Positions 1 through 12,305 of a stretch of DNA of 64,000 nt are shown in pieces. Source of the stretch: Macrostomum hystrix. Lineage: Eukaryota > Platyhelminthes > Macrostomidae. The notes beneath the pieces are model-generated. The model ran no database searches. It saw only the letters and a list, made by a program, of their open reading frames with translations, and had not been told where the DNA came from. Location: assembly GCA_950097015.1 (NCBI GenBank), contig CATNEN010000038.1:32264501-32328500 (forward strand), in the 5' to 3' direction. Position numbers and translations under genes: made by a program. The stretch's first letter is position 1; each line of letters starts with the position of its first letter.

Positions 1-22
1 TCAGTCAGTCAGTCAGTCAGTC
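1..22. repeat. (TCAG)n microsatellite at the window edge
   Basis: Five and a half perfect TCAG units open the window; the array probably continues to the left. Confidence 0.9.
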
Positions 23-518
23 AAACTATTGAATGTATATATTTATTTTATTGCAAGATGAAAAGTTTATACAAGCGGGTTTATTTAAGCACTGTGTTCC
101 TTCGTACCGCGGAAACGTGAAAACGGTATATTCGAGCTTAATTACGAGTAAAAAGAAAGTTACTTTGTACTTCAATAATCTATACTACGAAGAGAATTAT
201 TAATAATAAAGCAGCAGGTGCGACATTACCGAGAGTAACAATGCGCCTGAATCTCAGAGCATTTGGTCCAAGCATGTTTGGTTCGTCCACTTGAAAAATT
301 AATCGATTAATTTAATACACATTGATTTTATTACACTACGATAATTAGACTTTAAAATTTTGAAGGTTTGTAGTTAGGAATCAAGCACAGTGGGAAAATA
401 AATTTCATTTACTCAAGGCAGGTCTATCTGTCACAGTAATTACACGAAATTGAACAAAATTACAATGTTAAATATGGCACTACAAAATAGTACTGAAGTG
501 AATTCAGAGAAACAACCT
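23..518. other. No confident gene; possible 3' end of the PIP5K gene
   Basis: AT-rich unique sequence. On the minus strand an AATAAA-type signal lies near position 50, so the last exon or 3'UTR of the PIP5K gene could be here. No reading frame resembling a kinase tail was found. Confidence 0.4.
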
Positions 519-2035
519 GAAAATGTGGAGGGTTTAGAGAGAAAAAACCTGAAAATGTGGAGGGTTTAGAGAGAAAAAACCTGAAGATGAGGAGGGTTTA
601 GAGAGAAACAACCTGAAGATGAGGAGGGTTTAGAGAGAAACAACCTGAAGATGTGGAGGGTTTAGAGAGAAACAACCTGAAGATGAGGAGGGTTTAGAGA
701 GAAACAACCTGAAGATGTGGAGGATTTAGAGAGAAACAACCTGAAGATGTGGAGGATTTAGAGAGAAACAACCTGAAGATGTGGAGGGTTTAGAGAGAAA
801 CAACCTGAAGTTGTGGAGGATTTAGAGAGAAACAACCTGAAGTTGTGGAGGATTTAGAGAGAAACAACCTGAAGATGTGGAGGGTTTAGAGAGAAACAAC
901 CTGAAGATGTGGAGGATTTAGAGAGAAACAACCTGAAGATGTGGAGGGTTTAGAGAGAAACAACCTGAAGATGTGGAGGGTTTAGAGAGAAACAACCTGA
1001 AGATGTGGAGGATTTAGAGAGAAACAACCTGAAGATGAGGAGGGTTTAGAGAGAAACAACCTGAAGATGAGGAGGGTTTAGAGAGAAACAACCTGAAGAT
1101 GTGGAGGGTTTAGAGAGAAACAACCTGAAGATGTGGAGGGTTTAGAGAGAAACAACCTGAAGATGAGGAGGGTTTAGAGAGAAGCAACCTGAAGATGTGG
1201 AGGATTTAGAGAGAAACAACCTGAAGATGTGGAGGGTTTAGAGAGAAACAACCTGAAGTTGTGGAGGATTTAGAGAGAAACAACCTGAAGATGTGGAGGA
1301 TTTAGAGAGAAACAACCTGAAGATGTGGAGGATTTAGAGAGAAACAACCTGAAGATGTGGAGGGTTTAGAGAGAAACAACCTGAAGATGTGGAGGGTTTA
1401 GAGAGAAACAACCTGAAGATGTGGAGGGTTTAGAGAGAAACAACCTGAAGATGTGGAGGGTTTAGAGAGAAACAACCTGAAGATGTGGAGGGTTTAGAGA
1501 GAAACAACCTGAAGATGTGGAGGGTTTAGAGAGAAAAAACCTGAAGATGTGGAGGGTTTAGAGAAACAACCTGAAGATGAGGAGGGTTTAGAGAGAAACA
1601 ACCTGAAGATGTGGAGGGTTTAGAGAGAAACAACCTGAAGATGTGGAGGGTTTAGAGAGAAACAACCTGAAGATGTGGAGGGTTTAGAGAAACAACCTGA
1701 AGATGAGGAGGGTTTAGAGAAACAACCTGAAGATGAGGAGGGTTTAGAGAGAAACAACCTGAAGATGAGGAGGGTTTAGAGAGAAACAACCTGAAGATGT
1801 GGAGGATTTAGAGAGAAACAACCTGAAGATGAGGAGGGTTTAGAGAGAAACAACCTGAAGATGAGGAGGGTTTAGAGAGAAACAACCTGAAGATGTGGAG
1901 GATTTAGAGAGAAACAACCTGAAGATGTGGAGGGTTTAGAGAGAAACAACCTGAAGATGTGGAGGGTTTAGAGAGAAACAACCTGAAGATGCGGAGGGTT
2001 CAGAGAAAAACAACATGAAGATGTGGAGTGTTGAG
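519..2035. repeat. 32-bp minisatellite, about 47 copies
   Basis: Head-to-tail units of 32 bp, readable as GAAACAACCTGAAGATG followed by TGGAGGGTTTAGAGA. Variants are TGG/AGG, GGG/GGA and GAT/GTT, and some copies are 28 bp because one GAGA is missing. It lies downstream of the last recognised PIP5K exon, so it is either in a further intron of that gene or 3' to it. Confidence 0.95.
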
Positions 2036-2347
2036 GGAAACTTATTATATTTCACGTGTTTCACATGGTTGATACACAGTTACATTGAAGAGAAGTGCAA
2101 TTTCACAATCTGAATCATTTAATTAGTTTTATTGAAAAAGGATTAGTTTTAATCCAAAAATAGAGTTTTACTTTTCATTTAGATTAAACAAGTGCAAGGT
2201 ATTTTTAAAAAGAAGGTTAATTTAGAAGGAAAATAGGGAAGACAAGCCTGGGACAAAATTGTAAAACCATTTTGGCATTTTTAGTGCTCACAAAACAGAG
2301 CTAACAGTACACACGTATAAATATGATAAAACAGTAAAGACACTTAC

Positions 2348-5300
2348 AGCTTTCCACCTTTTTGAATACTTCATTCTTTAGGAAGTCTTGAAATCTTTCC
2401 GAATAAAAGTGCGGATTGTGTACGCTGACCGTATCCTGTAGGGATAAAAGTATTTCTAGCTTTACATGTAATTTGTATCCCAACAGACTGCTTAGATTTA
2501 TCCCAACAGACTCCTTAGACTTATCCCAACAGACTCCTTAGATTTATTCCAACAGACTCCTTAGATTTATCCCAACAGACTACTTAAATTTATCCCAACA
2601 GACTACTTACATTTATCCCAACAGACTCCTTAGATTTATCCCAACAGACTCCTTAGATTTATTCCAACAGACTCCTTAGATTTATCCCAACAGACTCCTT
2701 AGATTTATTCCAACAGACTCCTTAGATTTATTCCAACAGATTCCTTAGATTTATCCCAACAGACTCCTTAGATTTATCCCAACAGACTCCTTAGATTTAT
2801 CCCTACATACTCCTTAGATTTATTCCAACAGACTCCTTAGATTTATCCCGACAGGTCCTTCCCTTCTATCCCTCCTCGCTGGCTGCGTGTCTAGTGTCAC
2901 TAAATAATAATAATTTTGAATCGTTCTTATTCTATTACGAGCGTATTATCATTACTAGTAGTTTATAGCCAGCAGCGACTTACCCCGTCAGTGATAATGG
3001 ACTTCATGGCGTGCTCCATCTTTTTAAACAGGCGATAATTCTGCAGGATGTCAATAATGCCTATATACAGAAACAGTCGTTCGCCTTTGGCATTTCTGGC
3101 CGGAATTCCGCCAACGCTGCAGTGACACGGTTGACAAAACGGTGAATTTCAAGCTTTGTAAATGTCGGATTGCTCATAAAAAATTGATTACTTCAAATAA
3201 AAATACTTATACTGACCCTTTAAGTAGCGTATATAGGACAGCATCACCAAAATTATATAATATATATTTAACAAGCATTTCCCCTTACTGCCACTATTAG
3301 TAGAGTAGCTAGGATATGAAAATACCATACAAATTAACAATATTATCGATCGGGTCTCTCTTTACTCTAAATCAGCCTTTACACTTTATTAGGATTCACC
3401 AAGTCAGTTAATTCGTTATTTCACATCTAACACTCGCAAGCAGACTTTACTCACGGCGTAATGTCCATCTCGTCGGAGTGCAAATCTATTGGGGCGGTGT
3501 TCTCAGCGTTAATCGACTCAATTGGCGTATTAAATACGGAGATCTTTTTTAAACTCCAGCCTCGCTGAAGGCCTTCAACGCTGCCTCCGCGGCTGCTGCG
3601 TTGCTGCGTCATCTCGTCGCTGGCTGCCACAGCCGCCGCCGCCGCTGATGCTGCTGATGCTGAGGCCGCCGCAGCGCTAGACGTGGCTCCAGCGACTGGT
3701 CGATGATGCTCAAGCTTAATGATAATGATAATGATAATTGCAGGAGGGCTGCAGGCAATGGCACACCATTTGATGACATTAGACCCGCAGTCAGCGAGGA
3801 GGCAAGTCAGGCAGTGTACACTCTCACTGTGCCTTGGAGGTTGGCCCTCAAGGGCGTGACAACCCTGTAAAAAATTCGGCTGCTTCTTCGGCGGGTTTTT
3901 TGTGCAAAATAGGAGTGGAATCTACCAAAATCCCCCCTATCTCTCAAGAGTTAAAGAAACCACCCAGGAAGCAGCCGATGTAACCGTAAATTGTGCGGAA
4001 ACCGCCGGAGAATCACCCAAACCAGTGGCCCATGGGACAACCAGAGAATTATTTACTGGCGATTCCCCCGGCGGTTTCTGAGCATGGAATCTTCCGAACT
4101 GGAGGATTCTTTGGGTGATCCCATTTCGTCACCAAGAAGCACCGAGAAAACGCCCAGTTGGGTAGATTCTAAGCATGGAATCATTCGATTGGTATGTTTC
4201 CAGCGTTCGGCTGTTTCTTTATCTGGAAACACCGCAGATTCCAACTGGAATCCCCCAAAGAAACATCCCTATTTTTTAGCGGGAAGCCCCCAAGCCTTCT
4301 TTCCGCGGCTGCGCCTCAAATAAATGTGGCCTCGCCGCGGAATCGAGCTCAGGGACCTTGGTGCGAGAAGCGAATGCGTTACCGCTCTGCCACCGACCCC
4401 TGATGCTCCTTCTTTAACAAAAATGTACTAATTAACGCTAGTTTTGTTTTTATAAATTCTTTTAAACTGACTACTGAACAACTCGTGATAGTAGTATAGA
4501 AGGCATATCACAAAAAAATATGCGCAAATTAACTTACACGATCCCGCAAAGTCTGATCCAAATTGTAGATTCCCAATAATAGTGAATAGTCCATGATGCG
4601 AAAGGACTCCAATACTAAGCAGTCGCGACTGATGCATTCTATTAGGCTATTGTAGATGTCGGCTTCCAGGGATAGGCCGGTGTCATGCAGGCTCCTTAGA
4701 AGACAAATAATTTTAAATTTAAGTTTTCAATACTTCTTATGCAAAACTAAGAATTCACAAATTTTCAATCGCTTACTTAAAGTCCAAATCTTTGAATGTT
4801 GGTGAAGATTTTTCCCTTTCAGAATTGCTTGCCTGCCTCTTGTAGGTGCTGCCTTTTAAATCGTACTTTTCAGTTAGGCGAATAGTCGACGGTAGGAGAT
4901 TGTTCATGATTACAAAGCGAATGTTCTTGCTGCCACACTGTTAATACGATTGGATTTATTTGATAAGCTTTTAAATATAAAGCCCGAAAACACACTCATA
5001 ATAAGTAAATCTCGATTTAGAATGTTCCAGCGAGTGACTCACAAATATACAGTCAGATCTAAAAATCTAGTAGCTAGATCTTTTTATCTAGTAGCTAGAT
5101 CTTTTTATCTAGTAGCTAGATCTTTTTATCTAGTAGCTAGATCTTTTTATCTAGTAGCTAGATCTAAATATCTAGTAGCTGGATCTTTTTATCTAGTAGC
5201 TAGATCTAAATATCTAGTAGCTGGATCTTTTTATCTAGTAGCTGGATCTAAAAATCTAGTAGGCTCTAGATCTAAAATTCTAGTAGCTAGATCTAAAATC

Positions 5301-8300
5301 CTAGTAGCTAGATCTAAAATTCTAGTAGCTAGATCTAAAATTCTAGTAGCTAGATCTAAATATCTAGTAGCTGGATCTTTTTATCTAGTAGCTAGATCTA
5401 AAAATCTAGTAGCTGGATCTTTTAATCTAGTAGCTAGATCTAAATATCTAGTAGCTAGATCTAAATATCTAGTAGCTAGATCTAAATATCTAGTAGCTGG
5501 ATCTTTTTATCTAGTAGCTAGATCTAAATATCTAGTAGCTAGATCTAAATATCTAGTAGCTGGATCTTTTTATCTAGTAGCTAGATCTAAATATCTAGTA
5601 GCTGGATCTTTTTATCTAGTAGCTGGATCTAAAAATCTAGTAGGCTCTAGATCTAAAATTCTAGTAGCTAGATCTAAAATCCTAGTAGCTAGATCTAAAA
5701 TTCTAGTAGCTAGATCTAAAATTCTAGTAGCTAGATCTAAATATCTAGTAGCTGGATCTTTTAATCTAGTAGCTAGATCTAAAATTCTAGTAGCTAGATC
5801 TAAAAATCTAGTAGCTGGATCTTTTAATCTAGTAGCTAGATCTAAATATCTAGTAGCTAGATCTAAATATCTAGTAGCTGGATCTTTTTATCTAGTAGCT
5901 AGATCTAAATATCTAGTAGCTGGATCTTTTTATCTAGTAGCTAGATCTAAATATCTAGTAGCTAGATCTAAATATCTAGTAGCTGGATCTTTTTATCTAG
6001 TAGCTAGATCTAAATATCTAGTAGCTGGATCTTTTTATCTAGTAGCTGGATCTAAAAATCTAGTAGGCTCTAGATCTAAAATTCTAGTAGCTAGATCTAA
6101 AATCCTAGTAGCTAGATCTAAAATTCTAGTAGCTAGATCTAAAATTCTAGTAGCTAGATCTAAATATCTAGTAGCTGGATCTTTTTATCTAGTAGCTAGA
6201 TCTAAAAATCTAGTAGCTGGATCTTTTAATCTAGTAGCTAGATCTAAATATCTAGTAGCTAGATCTAAATATCTAGTAGCTAGATCTAAATATCTAGTAG
6301 GCTCTAGATCTAAAATTCTAGTAGCTAGATCTAAAATTCTAGTAGCTGGATCTTTTAATCTAGTAGCTAGATCTAAATATCTAGTAGCTAGATCTAAATA
6401 TCTAGTAGCTAGATCTAAATATCTAGTAGCTGGATCTAAATATCTAGTAGCTAGATCTAAATATCTAGTAGCTGGATCTAAAAATCTAGTAGCTGGATCT
6501 AAATATCTAGTAGCTGGATCTAAACATCGAGTAGCTGGATCTGTAAATCTAGTAGCTAGATCTAAATATCTAGTAGCTGGATCTTTTTATCTAGTAGCTG
6601 GATCTAAATATCTAGTAGGCTCTAGATCTAAAATTCTAGTAGCTAGATCTAAAAATCTATTTATCTGGATTTAAAAATCTAGTAGCTAGATCTAAAATCC
6701 TAGTAGCTAGATCTAAAATCCTAGTAGCTAGATCTAAAATTCTAGTAGCTAGATCTAAAATTCTAGTAGCTAGATCTAAATATCTAGTAGCTGGATCTAA
6801 AATCCTAGTAGCTAGATCTAAAAATCTAGTAGCTGGATCTAAAAATCTAGTAGCTGGATCTAAAATCCTAGTAGCTAGATTTAAAAATCTAGTAGCTAGA
6901 TCTAAAAATCTAGTAGCTAGATCTAAAAATCTAGTAGCTGGATCTAAAAATCTAGTAGCTAGATCTAAAAATCTAGTAGCTAGATTTAAAAATCTAGTAG
7001 CTGGATCTAAAAATCTAGTAGCTAGATCTAAAATCCTAGTAGCTAGATCTAAATATCTAGTAGCTAGATCTAAAATCCTAGTAGCTAGATCTAAAAATCT
7101 ATTTATCTGGATCTAAAAATCTAGTAGGATCTAGATCTAAAATTCTAGTAGCTAGATCAAAAATCCTAGTAGCTAGATCTAAAATTCTAGTAGCTAGATC
7201 TAAAATTCTAGTAGCTAGATCTAAATATCTAGTAGCTGGATCTAAAATCCTAGTAGCTAGATCTAAAAATCTAGTAGCTGGATCTAAAAATCTAGTAGCT
7301 GGATCTAAAATCCTAGTAGCTAGATTTAAAAATCGAGTAGCTGGATCTAAAATCCTAGTAGCTAGATTTAAAAATCTAGTAGCTAGATCTAAAAATCTAG
7401 TAGCTAGATCTAAAAATCTAGTAGCTAGATCTAAATATCTAGTAGCTAGATCTAAAAATCTAGTAGCTGGATCTTTTTATCTAGTAGCTAGATCTAAAAA
7501 TCTAGTAGGCTCTAGATCTGAAATTCTAGTAGCTAGATCTAAAAATCTAGATATAAAAATCGAGTAGCTGGATCTAAAAATCGAGTAGCTGGATCTGTAA
7601 ATCTAGTAGCAAGATCGACAAACAAAGTAGCTAGATCTAGAGATCAAGATCTAGTGAAGATTTAGATCTAGTTAAGAGACCTAGGGAATTCAGTAGCTAA
7701 ATCTTGAATCCAGATAACTTAGATCTGAATGAGAAGAATAAACCAAGAAACACAAACGAAAAAGAATCAATAAACACTTGCCATTCACTCCAAAGCTCAG
7801 AAAATACTTTAAAGATATTATTAACACGTTAAGAATTATGCTACTAGTATTTTCCTTTGTAGAGCACGTGAAGGGAAGAGGTGGATGGGATTAAGCAATA
7901 GGGATAATTAAAGTTTAAATTAACCGAAAGATAATGACCGAATCTTTAATGACGCGCTTGTATGACCGAAATGGCAAACACAAACTAAAATCGCACCTGG
8001 TAGCAATAGAGACCGTAGAACTTAGGCAGCAATGTCCTAGGATTCTGAGTCAGGGTGAGGTAGTACTGCAGCAATAGGCGCTGCAAATATTTGGCCTCCT
8101 TGTGCTGCACAGTTTTAATGATGAAATTGTCATCGGCTGTGCGATAGAAAATGGAACCGGAAGCGCCCGGATTTGACAGCTCTTCGAGCTCTTCGCCGCA
8201 GATTGAGGCTAAGAATTGCGAGATGTCAATGTTGTAGAGCTTGCGAAAGTGACGAAAAGCCAACGGAGCGTAGGTCTTGAACGTGAAACTGCTCATTGTG

Positions 8301-10291
8301 TGCGCCATCGTGAGCTTGCCGCCCTCCCTGATTTGGATGGCGGAAAATCAGAGTCTTATTAATCTGCTATGCTCAAAGAATAATTTCCTTCTTTTAGAAA
8401 GAAAAAAAGAGAATAATCTATTAATATCAACAAACAGAAAGCGAGATTAAGATATAATGCATTTGGGGTATGGGAAAGCAGAGACGGAGAGAAGGAAAGA
8501 TGAAAAATGAGGATGAAGATGAAGGGAGGATGAAGATAAGGTGGAGAATCGGAGGGGAGAAGAAGATAGGGGAAGAATCAAAGGGGAGAAGAAGATAGGG
8601 GAAGAATCAGAGGGGAGAAGAAGATAGGGGAAGAATCGGAGGGGAGAAGAAGATAGGGGAAGAATCAGAGGGGAGAAGAAGATAGGGGAAGAATCAGAGG
8701 GGAGAAGAAGATAGGGGAAGAATCGGAGGGGAGAGGAAGATAGGGGAAGAATCGGAGGGGAGAGGATGATAAGGGAGAGAATCGGAGGGAGAGGAAGATA
8801 AGGGGGAGAATCGGAGGAGAGACGAAGATAAGGGGGAGAATCTGAGGGGAGATCAAGATAAGGGGGAGAATCTGAGGGGAGATCAAGATAAGGGGGAGAA
8901 TCGGAGGGGAGAGTAAGATAGGGGAAGAATCGGAGGAGAGAGGAAGATAAGGGGGAGAATCGGAGGAGAGAGGATGATAAGGGGGAGAATCGGAGGAGAG
9001 ACGAAGATAAGGGGGAGAATCTGAGGGGAGATCAAGATAAGGGGGAGAATCTGAGGGGAGATCAAGATAAGGGGGAGAATCGGAGGGGAGAGTAAGATAG
9101 GGGAAGAATCGGAGGAGAGAGGAAGATGAGGGGGAGAATCGGAGGGGAGAAGGAATATAAGGGAGAAGACAAGGGGAGAATCTGTGGGACGGGAAGAAGA
9201 GGGAGGCAGCCAGTGGAGAGCATAAACAAGAATGATCTTGCTTATGTAAAATCAAAAACAGAAACAGAAAATCATCTTATATCATTAGAAAACTGTGTTA
9301 CCTAGGAAAGTCAACGATTTCCACAACGCCGAAGTCCTGCGTTAGTAGGTCGCGATTCGGCTTCTGGGCCTCGTTGCCGACCGAATTCTGAATGCCCAGC
9401 TGAATGGCTCGCATGATCTCGTTAGTCGGACGCTGTTATTGACGGGTTGAGGATTTCACGGAAAACTGTTAGGAATTCAATTGAAAGATCGGAGGAAACA
9501 CAGTCTTAATCCCATCCTTTCTATTCTTATTCGAATCTTACACTTTCTTAATCCCATTGTTCCTACTTTGAATATAAAACTTTCTATATACCTAATTATC
9601 ATAATTCATAATTCATTAATTCATAATTCATAATTCCATCTTTCCTATTAAAAATTCCCTTACTTCCCATTCTTAATCCCATCCTCCACATTCATAATCC
9701 CATACTCCCCCATTCTTAATTCCATCCTCCCCATTCATAATCCCATCATACCCATTCATAATCCCATACTCCCCCATTCTTAATCCCATCCTACCCATTC
9801 ATAATCCCATACTCCCCCCATTCATAATCCATCCTTCCCATTCATAATTCCATCCTACCCATTCATAATCCCATCCTCTCCATTCATAATCCCATCCTTC
9901 CCATTCATAATCCCATCCTCTCCATTCATAATCCCATCCTCCCCATTCATAATCCCATCCTTTTTAATGATAATGAGATCATCCGTTCCTTCCCATTTAT
10001 AGAATCTTAGTTAGGTGTTTAAAAAGTGCTATATTAGTTAATAGGTTCACATACCTTCTTATATGTAACCTGACCCTCGTCATCGACCCGACGATGACCG
10101 AGTTTCTGCTTCTCTCTTCGACTTAAATTAGCGGCGGCGGCTGCAGCAGCAGCGGCGGCAGCAGCAGAAGACTGAGCCTGCCCTGAGCCGCCTGCATTTG
10201 AGGCATAGGACGCATACCCCACTGCATTGGAATGTGAGGCATTGGCCATAGAACGATTTGGCAGGGTGGCAGCACCCTGGGGAGTGGTCAT
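2348..10291 (-). CDS. PIP5K: Type I phosphatidylinositol-4-phosphate 5-kinase, eight exons, 3' end not resolved
   Basis: Phosphorylates PI4P to PI(4,5)P2 at the plasma membrane, by family. Minus-strand exons in order: 10291-10055, 9432-9302, 8327-7997, 4937-4777, 4694-4538, 3714-3455, 3116-2984, 2435-2348. Phases agree at every junction, giving about 499 residues. Visible features: GHRRVDDEG near the N-terminus, glycine loop GASGSIF (about 177-183), ATP-binding Lys in IIKTVQHKE (194), [10 protein letters not shown] (258-267), catalytic IMDYSLL (Asp322), IIDILQ (metal-binding Asp448) and the specificity loop [10 protein letters not shown]. Glu483 in that loop is the type I mark; type II kinases carry Ala there. 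Poly-Ala stretches lie in the N-terminus and in the linker (exon 3714-3455). The start is the ATG at 10291; an open frame continues upstream to a possible acceptor near 10324. After 2348 a strong GTAAGTG donor suggests another exon; reading through it gives a stop at 2301. Confidence 0.96.
2484..2855. repeat. 23-bp minisatellite, about 16 copies
   Basis: Units read TCCCAACAGACTCC followed by TTAGATTTA, with C/T change at TCCC/TTCC. The array fills most of the PIP5K intron between exons 3116-2984 and 2435-2348. Confidence 0.95.
3718..4401 (-). mobile_element. tRNA-headed SINE (family A), longest copy, in a PIP5K intron
   Basis: Read on the minus strand, a tRNA-like head has an A box TGGCAGAGCGG (4392-4382) and a B box GAGCTCGATTCC (4350-4339). 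A GC-rich body follows, then a (TTATCA)-type tail at 3718-3740. The body is shared with copies near 37.15-37.47, 55.79-55.96 and 61.9-62.2 kb. This copy carries about 400 extra bp (roughly 3866-4275) absent from the others and containing several partial inverted repeats. The tail ends at the acceptor of PIP5K exon 3714-3455. Confidence 0.8.
5055..7610. repeat. 21-bp minisatellite, about 120 copies, in a PIP5K intron
   Basis: Units read TCTAGTAGCTAGATC followed by TAAATA, TTTTTA, TAAAAA or TAAAAT. Each holds a near-palindrome around AGATCT. Modified units with GTAGGCTCTAGATCT recur near 5259, 5641, 6063, 6299, 6616 and 7506, so multi-unit blocks were duplicated. The unit is a multiple of three and leaves a 574-codon frame open on the plus strand, but it lies antisense inside a spliced intron (7996-4938) and is not treated as a gene. 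Confidence 0.95.
8507..9170. repeat. 29-30-bp purine-rich minisatellite in a PIP5K intron
   Basis: Units of GAAGATAGGGGAAGAATC plus GGAGGGGAGA, with AAGGGGGAGAATC variants. The plus strand is almost all purine with runs of four or five G; the transcribed sense strand of PIP5K is the pyrimidine strand. The array fills the intron between exons 9432-9302 and 8327-7997. Confidence 0.92.
9660..9962. repeat. 21-bp minisatellite, about 14 copies, in the first PIP5K coding intron
   Basis: Units of CCCATTCATAATCCCATCCTC with small variants (TTCATAATTCC, TACCC). It sits between exons 10291-10055 and 9432-9302. Confidence 0.92.
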
Positions 10292-10330
10292 CTCTGCTGT
10301 ATGGCTAGCGACAGGACAAGATTCTAGCAA

Positions 10331-11431
10331 TTAAATTAGAGCAGTGTGGATTAATTTGGACAGAATGGAAGACTGAAGTACAGAAAATGAAATTTGGAGC
10401 AAGTAAGGAAATGTTGGATTGACAAAATAATATTATGATTTGTGTGATGAGGATATTATTAAATTAAATAGAGCTAGGTCATGCTTCTTTTAGCATTGCT
10501 GGCTTCAAGGTAAATTCTGAAAAAAAATGAAAAGTTTGGCATGGAAGTACATAGATAGCTATTGCATAAATTGAATTGAACTAAAACCATAAATGGTCAT
10601 TTGACTTAAAATATATTATGTGATCACATCTACTCTAGTTATCAAAACAGCTTCAGCAATATACGAGTAAATTAGTTTTTGTTATTTACAATTGAAAAAA
10701 AAGTATGAAAAATTGTTAAAAACTTTTAAAATAGTTTTGCTAACATTATTATTGATTTATTTTTACTTATGCTTATAAATACCTGCCTATACACAATGTA
10801 ACATTTTTACATTATTTATTCAGTTATTTAAATTTGATGTTGTCTATAGATATAGGCTTATTGCTCATTTGCTATTTGTGTCTTTTATTGCCAATTTAAA
10901 ACATTTTACCTATTCAATCAATTAAAACTAGCTATATGGATATTATAAATCTATTACTATTTTTTCTATAGTAATCATCATGTCAAATGCATGCCTGAAG
11001 CATGAAAACCAACAAGAGTTACTGTTTGCATGCCAACTACACCCTAACAATAGGAGGACAATGCATGCACTCAAAAGACATCACAAATGGTATTGGTTGG
11101 TACTAAAAAGACTTAAACAATAGAATAAAGATCTAAATATTCTAGTATATTTATCTAGTCTACCTTTACAGTGCTTTTTTTATCAATAATCCAGGTTCAA
11201 CTTTACTGGCTAGGCTAGCTGACCCTTCATAAGGTTACTAGTATAGTAGAAATTACCAAAGTATTGTAAAGTATTGAGTAGAGTCTACCAAAGGACCCTC
11301 TTAGTTTTGGCATACTAACTTTTCAGCCAGTCTAGCAACAAGAGTATATAGAATGACATATAACAAGTTAAGTAGGACCCTTTGATGATTTTAATTTGGA
11401 TTGTTAGGTTATTAGAGATGGAGTCTGCAAT
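10331..11431. other. Non-coding sequence upstream of the PIP5K start
   Basis: AT-rich unique sequence with no long frame on either strand. It is the expected place of the PIP5K 5'UTR, a 5' intron or the promoter; an acceptor-like TTGCTAG at about 10324 on the minus strand suggests an upstream non-coding exon. Confidence 0.5.
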
Positions 11432-11646
11432 AATCAACCCAATTGGAATTAATGTTGAAAACCCATGGATGCATGCTTTAGAATTAAGAAAGATTGAGAA
11501 AGGTGCACTTTAGCCATGCCTCTTTCTGCTGGCTGCTCAAGTCTTTTCGAGTAGCAGTTAAGTAAGAAAAGTGTGCACACTTTAGAAAAATCCAAAAAGT
11601 ACAACAAACACCATCCATGGATTTTCAACTTTTTCCAATAGGGAAA
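11432..11646. mobile_element. Small inverted-repeat element, MITE-like
   Basis: Imperfect terminal inverted repeats of about 30 bp share GTTGAAAA, then C or T, then CCATGGATG; the right arm is the reverse complement. The interior is about 150 bp and non-coding. No clear target duplication was recognised. Confidence 0.5.
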
Positions 11647-12015
11647 ATCAATATAAAGGCTATGGTTTACACTTTACAATCATATAGTTCTATAGGCCAT
11701 TGTTAGCCTGCAATCTATCACTTAGACCCTTGATACAAGTGTTTTGGGTTGGACTCAGGGGAATGCTAACTAGGCTTTCTGGCCATGATAAAGTAAAAAA
11801 ATAATAGGAAAGGTTAAAACAATCTTAAAATAATTTCATTTAGTAATCAATTAGGTTGTGTTAGTGCATGTGCTATGTTAGTAATTAGTTCCCTGGTGTA
11901 CATAGTTTGGTCGAACTAGTCAATAAGGGTTCCAAAATGTCTCTTTAACTACTAGAACCATTTGCTAAAGAGTCTATTATCAAAATTTTCTCTGGCAAAA
12001 TGGGTTGCACCAATG

Positions 12016-12305
12016 TTAGGCAATCTTTTAGTTTTGCACATTTAATTCAAACTGTTTTTAAAATGACAGTTTTTTTCGCCGCCCAGAAAAGGATATTCCT
12101 AAAGGTGTTGCGGGGGTGCGCGCACTATTATGCCATCTCAGATCTCACTACTAGGCCTATGACATATGAGTAACATGCAATTGACTCATTACATTGTCAG
12201 TCATCTGTTCATTGGTTGTTAGTCACATTGTTTCTTGGTTGTTATACAAAACTGTTGTTTTAAAAACAGTTTGAATTATACATGCGAAACTAGAAGATTG
12301 CCCAA
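12016..12305. mobile_element. MITE with about 50-bp inverted repeats
   Basis: The left arm begins TTAGGCAATCTTTTAG and continues to AATTCAAACTG; the right arm reads TTGGGCAATCTTCTAG on the other strand with the same continuation. The interior of about 190 bp has a short GC-rich stretch and no frame. The superfamily is not assigned. Confidence 0.65.

Noticed and set aside
2301..2347. Unspliced end of PIP5K at the stop at 2301
   Set aside because: The frame continues to a stop, but the added residues ([10 protein letters not shown]) do not resemble the family tail and a consensus GTAAGTG donor precedes them; kept only as an alternative.
3991..4323. 110-codon plus-strand frame
   Set aside because: It lies within the SINE and its extra segment, antisense in a PIP5K intron, with no domain.
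4335..4401. Functional tRNA gene
   Set aside because: A and B boxes are present, but the sequence continues into the shared SINE body and the acceptor stem does not pair.
4950..6674. 574-codon plus-strand reading frame
   Set aside because: It is the 21-bp array read in one frame, lies antisense within a PIP5K intron, and has no non-repeat domain.
8665..9255. 196-codon minus-strand Ser/Pro/Leu frame
   Set aside because: Translation of the purine-rich minisatellite within a PIP5K intron.
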